Assembly: GCA_027003085.1 (NCBI GenBank)
Contig: JALWYR010000167.1
Span: forward strand, 1-16,294
Direction of reading: 5' to 3'
DNA: 16,294 nucleotides
Source of the DNA: Flavobacteriales bacterium
Lineage (GTDB): Bacteria > Bacteroidota > Bacteroidia > Flavobacteriales > Flavobacteriaceae
The notes under the pieces are model-generated. The model was not told the DNA's origin. It worked only from the letters and a program-made list of their open reading frames with translations, and ran no database searches. How positions within the stretch are numbered: the stretch's first letter is position 1; every line of letters begins with the position of its first letter. Shown one piece after another: positions 14,375 through 16,294 of this stretch. The position numbers and the translations under genes were made by a program.

Positions 14375-14724
14375 TGAAGCGATTTATACTTTTTATTTCC
14401 GTATTTATAGTTTTTTTGTCTTGTGGAACAAGGGTGGAAACCGAAAATACGGATCAATCCGGCGCCAATAATGATTTTTTACAACCTGGGGATACGCTTG
14501 TTATTTATACCGCATTTACTGTTGCACCAAATGGTGAAATTGAAAGCGTAAGGATTGAAAAAGTCGAATATTCGGGCACTGAAAATAAAAAGCCGAACAA
14601 AAAAGAAATAGCAGGTTTAAAAAAAGAAGTCATACGCACAATAAAGAAAATGGGACCTTTTAAGGGGACGAACAAAAGAATAAGGTATCATTTACCGATA
14701 CAATTTGTGGTTAAGGATGATTGA
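14374..14724 (+). CDS. Small lipoprotein with TonB-C-like domain
   Basis: A 116-residue lipoprotein. The signal MKRFILFISVFIVFLSCG has its lipobox Cys at 17. Residues about 45-114 look like a TonB C-terminal domain: the strand FTVAPNGEIESVRIEKVEYS, a helix LKKEVIRTIKKMGPFKG and a final strand RYHLPIQFVV, as in the 'vdkdGkvsdvkv...mpkwkPg...ryvlPinF' family pattern. It lacks the N-terminal membrane anchor and Pro-rich linker of true TonB, so it cannot transmit energy by itself; it may bind a peptidoglycan or receptor segment. The frame is open upstream to a TTG at 14341, but that start would spoil the signal peptide. Composition is AT-rich compared with its neighbours. The domain call is by eye. 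Confidence 0.65.
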   Translation: MKRFILFISVFIVFLSCGTRVETENTDQSGANNDFLQPGDTLVIYTAFTVAPNGEIESVRIEKVEYSGTENKKPNKKEIAGLKKEVIRTIKKMGPFKGTNKRIRYHLPIQFVVKDD

Positions 14725-14855
14725 AAAAACAAAAAAGACAAATTGAAGGTAAACATCCGGACTTAATATTGTTCTTTATCCGGTTTCCGGTTTAACCCAT
14801 GTGTTTCCTATACAAATGCGGATGGCCACAAAAAAATTACAGACATGCCGGGTTT

Positions 14856-14886
14856 AATCCCTGAGGGATTTGAGCATATTTATGCT
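14856..14886. repeat. Twin short palindromes
   Basis: AATCCC/GGGATT closes TGA (14856-14870), and two bases further AGCATA/TATGCT closes TT (14873-14886). They lie in the 249-base gap between the lipoprotein and the nucleoside phosphorylase and could be terminator-like, although no T-run follows. The rest of that gap is AT-rich and I see no gene in it. Confidence 0.5.
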
Positions 14887-14973
14887 TGAAGATACCGGAA
14901 ATAATAACTCGACAAACCGGATTCAAATTATTTTACCTAATTTTACTTTTCCCAACGATTAAAATACGGAATT

Positions 14974-15846
14974 ATGAAACAAATAGGCGCATCGGAATTG
15001 GTTTTGAACCCCGACGGAAGTGTGTATCACCTTAATTTGCATCCCGAAAACATTGCTACCGACATTATTACCGTGGGCGACCCCAAGCGTGTGGATCGCA
15101 TAGCCAAACATTTCGACCGGATAGAATTCGAAACCCAAAAACGCGAATTTCATACCATAACCGGAACCTACAAGGGCAAGCGTATCACGGCCATCAGCAC
15201 GGGCATAGGGCCGGATAATATCGATATTGTGCTCAACGAACTGGATGCCTTGGTCAATATTGACCTGAAAAACCGGCGGGTCAAAGAGCAACTTACATCG
15301 CTAAATATTGTGCGTGTGGGCACTTCGGGTTCGTTGCATGCCGAAATTCCGGTGGACAGCTTTGTGATGGGCCGCTACGGATTGGGCCTGGATGGCATGC
15401 TTCATTTTTATGATGCCCGGCACATACGCAACACGGATATGGAGGATGCCTTTATGGCACATACACAATGGAATCCCGAAGCGGCCAAGCCTTATTTTGT
15501 GGCCAATAGCCCGGCATTGACCGAACGGCTGGGCGGCGAACGGGTTTTCGAAGGCATCACGGCCACAGCCGTTGGATTTTATGGCCCGCAAGGACGGGTA
15601 TTGCGCCTTCCGCTGGCCGACCCCAAGATGAATGACAAATTGGAAAGCTTTGTTTATAACGGACTTAAAATTACCAATTTCGAAATGGAAACGGCGGCCA
15701 TTTACGGCTTGGCCAAATTGTTGGGCCACCATGCCTGTTCCATGAACGCCATCATTGCCAACCGTGCCAGTTTAACCTTTACCAAAGACCCGTATAAAGT
15801 GATCGACGAACTGATTGTTTATGTGCTGGACCGGTTGACGGAATAA
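14974..15846 (+). CDS. Nucleoside phosphorylase (probable uridine phosphorylase)
   Basis: A 290-residue enzyme of the PNP/UDP family, which splits a nucleoside with phosphate into base and ribose-1-phosphate in the cytoplasm for salvage. Phosphate-binding residues are in GDPKR (35-39), Arg57 in KREFHT and Arg114 in RVGTSGS. The ribose site EMET (237-240) matches E. coli EMES. FYGPQGR (202-208) places Gln206 and Arg208 where E. coli Udp uses Gln166 and Arg168 to read uracil, so a pyrimidine substrate is likely. It is about 40 residues longer than E. coli Udp because of an N-terminal extension and inserts near 98-108. Two weak promoter-like boxes (TAATTTTA, TACTTTTC) precede it. It stands alone, followed by repeats. 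Confidence 0.82.
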   Translation: MKQIGASELVLNPDGSVYHLNLHPENIATDIITVGDPKRVDRIAKHFDRIEFETQKREFHTITGTYKGKRITAISTGIGPDNIDIVLNELDALVNIDLKNRRVKEQLTSLNIVRVGTSGSLHAEIPVDSFVMGRYGLGLDGMLHFYDARHIRNTDMEDAFMAHTQWNPEAAKPYFVANSPALTERLGGERVFEGITATAVGFYGPQGRVLRLPLADPKMNDKLESFVYNGLKITNFEMETAAIYGLAKLLGHHACSMNAIIANRASLTFTKDPYKVIDELIVYVLDRLTE

Positions 15847-15895
15847 GGTGCATGACAATAGTTCGCCTTCAATGTTTAAAGTAGACGAACGATGT

Positions 15896-15942
15896 CATTC
15901 CGACGGAGCCGCGCAGCGGCGACGAGGAATCTCTTCACGGAT
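15896..15942 (+). repeat. Interspersed repeat, copy A
   Basis: It starts CATTCCGACGGAG, has a GCCGC/GCGGC stem (15908-15912/15916-15920) around GCA, and continues GACGAGGAATCTC and CACGGAT. From memory, motifs of the type CATTCCGACGGAG...GAGGAATCT are common intergenic repeats in Bacteroidota genomes. Just upstream is the box CTTCAATGTTTAAAGTAG (15867-15884), which recurs near copy B. Confidence 0.7.
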
Positions 15943-15980
15943 TGGACAATAGGAACGCAAAATTCCGTCCCGGATGGAGC

Positions 15981-16030
15981 ATCCGTTTTGAAATTTCACA
16001 GTCGCGCCCTTCGGGGCCTTCATCGAAATG
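15981..16030 (-). repeat. Interspersed repeat, copy B (inverted)
   Basis: On the minus strand it reads CATTTCGATGAAG, a GGCCCCGAAGGGCGC hairpin, then GACTGTGAAATTTC and ACGGAT, aligning end to end with copy A but pointing the other way. Beside it, box CTTCAATGTTTGCAGTAG (16040-16057) matches the box of copy A at 16 of 18 positions. Its hairpin contains the 16-base core TCGCGCCCTTCGGGGC, identical to 9239-9254. Confidence 0.7.
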
Positions 16031-16057
16031 GCACCCTACTTCAATGTTTGCAGTAGG

Positions 16058-16294
16058 AGAAACAAAATCGAAAATCACTGTTCGATTGTTCGGTATTCAT
16101 CATTCGAGGTCGGCTTGCCGCCCGAACCCAAGCGCCAGGGATGGGAGCGGTTATGCGGCGCAGGGGCGGACGGTGGCGTCGCTTCAAGCATAAAATAACC
16201 AACCAAGTTTTGTTCTTTTTGCCGATAACGGCATTGACCATCCTTGCCATAGCTACGGCTATGCCTTCGGATGGCCGGCTTTGTTCTCGACAAA
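16058..16294. other. Non-coding DNA with imperfect hairpins
   Basis: No credible gene: the open frames on either strand are short, begin inside repeats and give low-complexity translations. There is an imperfect hairpin at 16238-16274 (CCATCC and CATAGC pair with GCTATG and GGATGG around TACG) and a smaller one, GCCG/CGGC, just before it. TTTTGTTCTTTTTGCCGATAA at about 16208 and CTTTGTTCTCGACAAA at 16279 look like diverged copies. The window ends inside this region, so a further gene may start beyond it. Confidence 0.5.

Noticed and set aside
15942..16250. Small open frames on both strands near the right end
   Set aside because: They start inside the interspersed repeats, have no good start context and give basic low-complexity peptides.

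Overview
The window looks like chromosomal DNA of a Bacteroidota bacterium. Evidence: a secreted protein with a C-terminal type IX secretion sorting domain, a DUF4835 (PorD-type) gene directly behind coaBC, a split F-type ATP synthase operon (atpB-E-F-H-A-G with no beta or epsilon genes), menaquinone synthesis (menB), almost no Shine-Dalgarno sequences, and four perfect copies of the Bacteroidota -7 promoter box TAnnTTTG at sensible distances from start codons. I cannot fix the family or genus.

Layout. 1-1056 (+): the 3' end of coaBC, overlapped by a DUF4835/PorD gene. 1185-1907 (-): an unrecognised exported protein, divergent from menB (1964-2782, +). 2798-3900 (-): two AT-rich orphan genes. 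4040-9098 (-): the ATP synthase operon, read from atpB down to atpG and closed by a rho-independent terminator. 9099-10101: a 1 kb gap between atpB and sppA, most of it a very GC-rich, non-coding block made of hairpins, palindromes and degenerate direct repeats. 10102-12617 (+): sppA and a LolD-type ABC ATPase, overlapping by four bases. 12639-14153 (-): a type IX secreted protein with YD-like repeats. 14374-14724 (+): a small lipoprotein with a TonB-C-like domain. 14974-15846 (+): a uridine-phosphorylase-like enzyme. 15847-16294: interspersed repeats, including an inverted pair of one element.

How it fits together. The conserved part is housekeeping for the cell envelope and energy: F0 and most of F1, naphthoate synthase for the electron-carrying quinone, CoA synthesis, an inner-membrane signal peptide peptidase, and a lipoprotein-release type ATPase. 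DUF4835/PorD and the sorting-domain protein belong to outer-membrane protein secretion. The most unexplained part is the repeat DNA. The 9.23-10.04 kb block and the 15.87-16.06 kb repeat pair share an identical 16-base hairpin core, which suggests one dispersed family. I found no defence system, CRISPR array, transposase, rRNA or tRNA gene.
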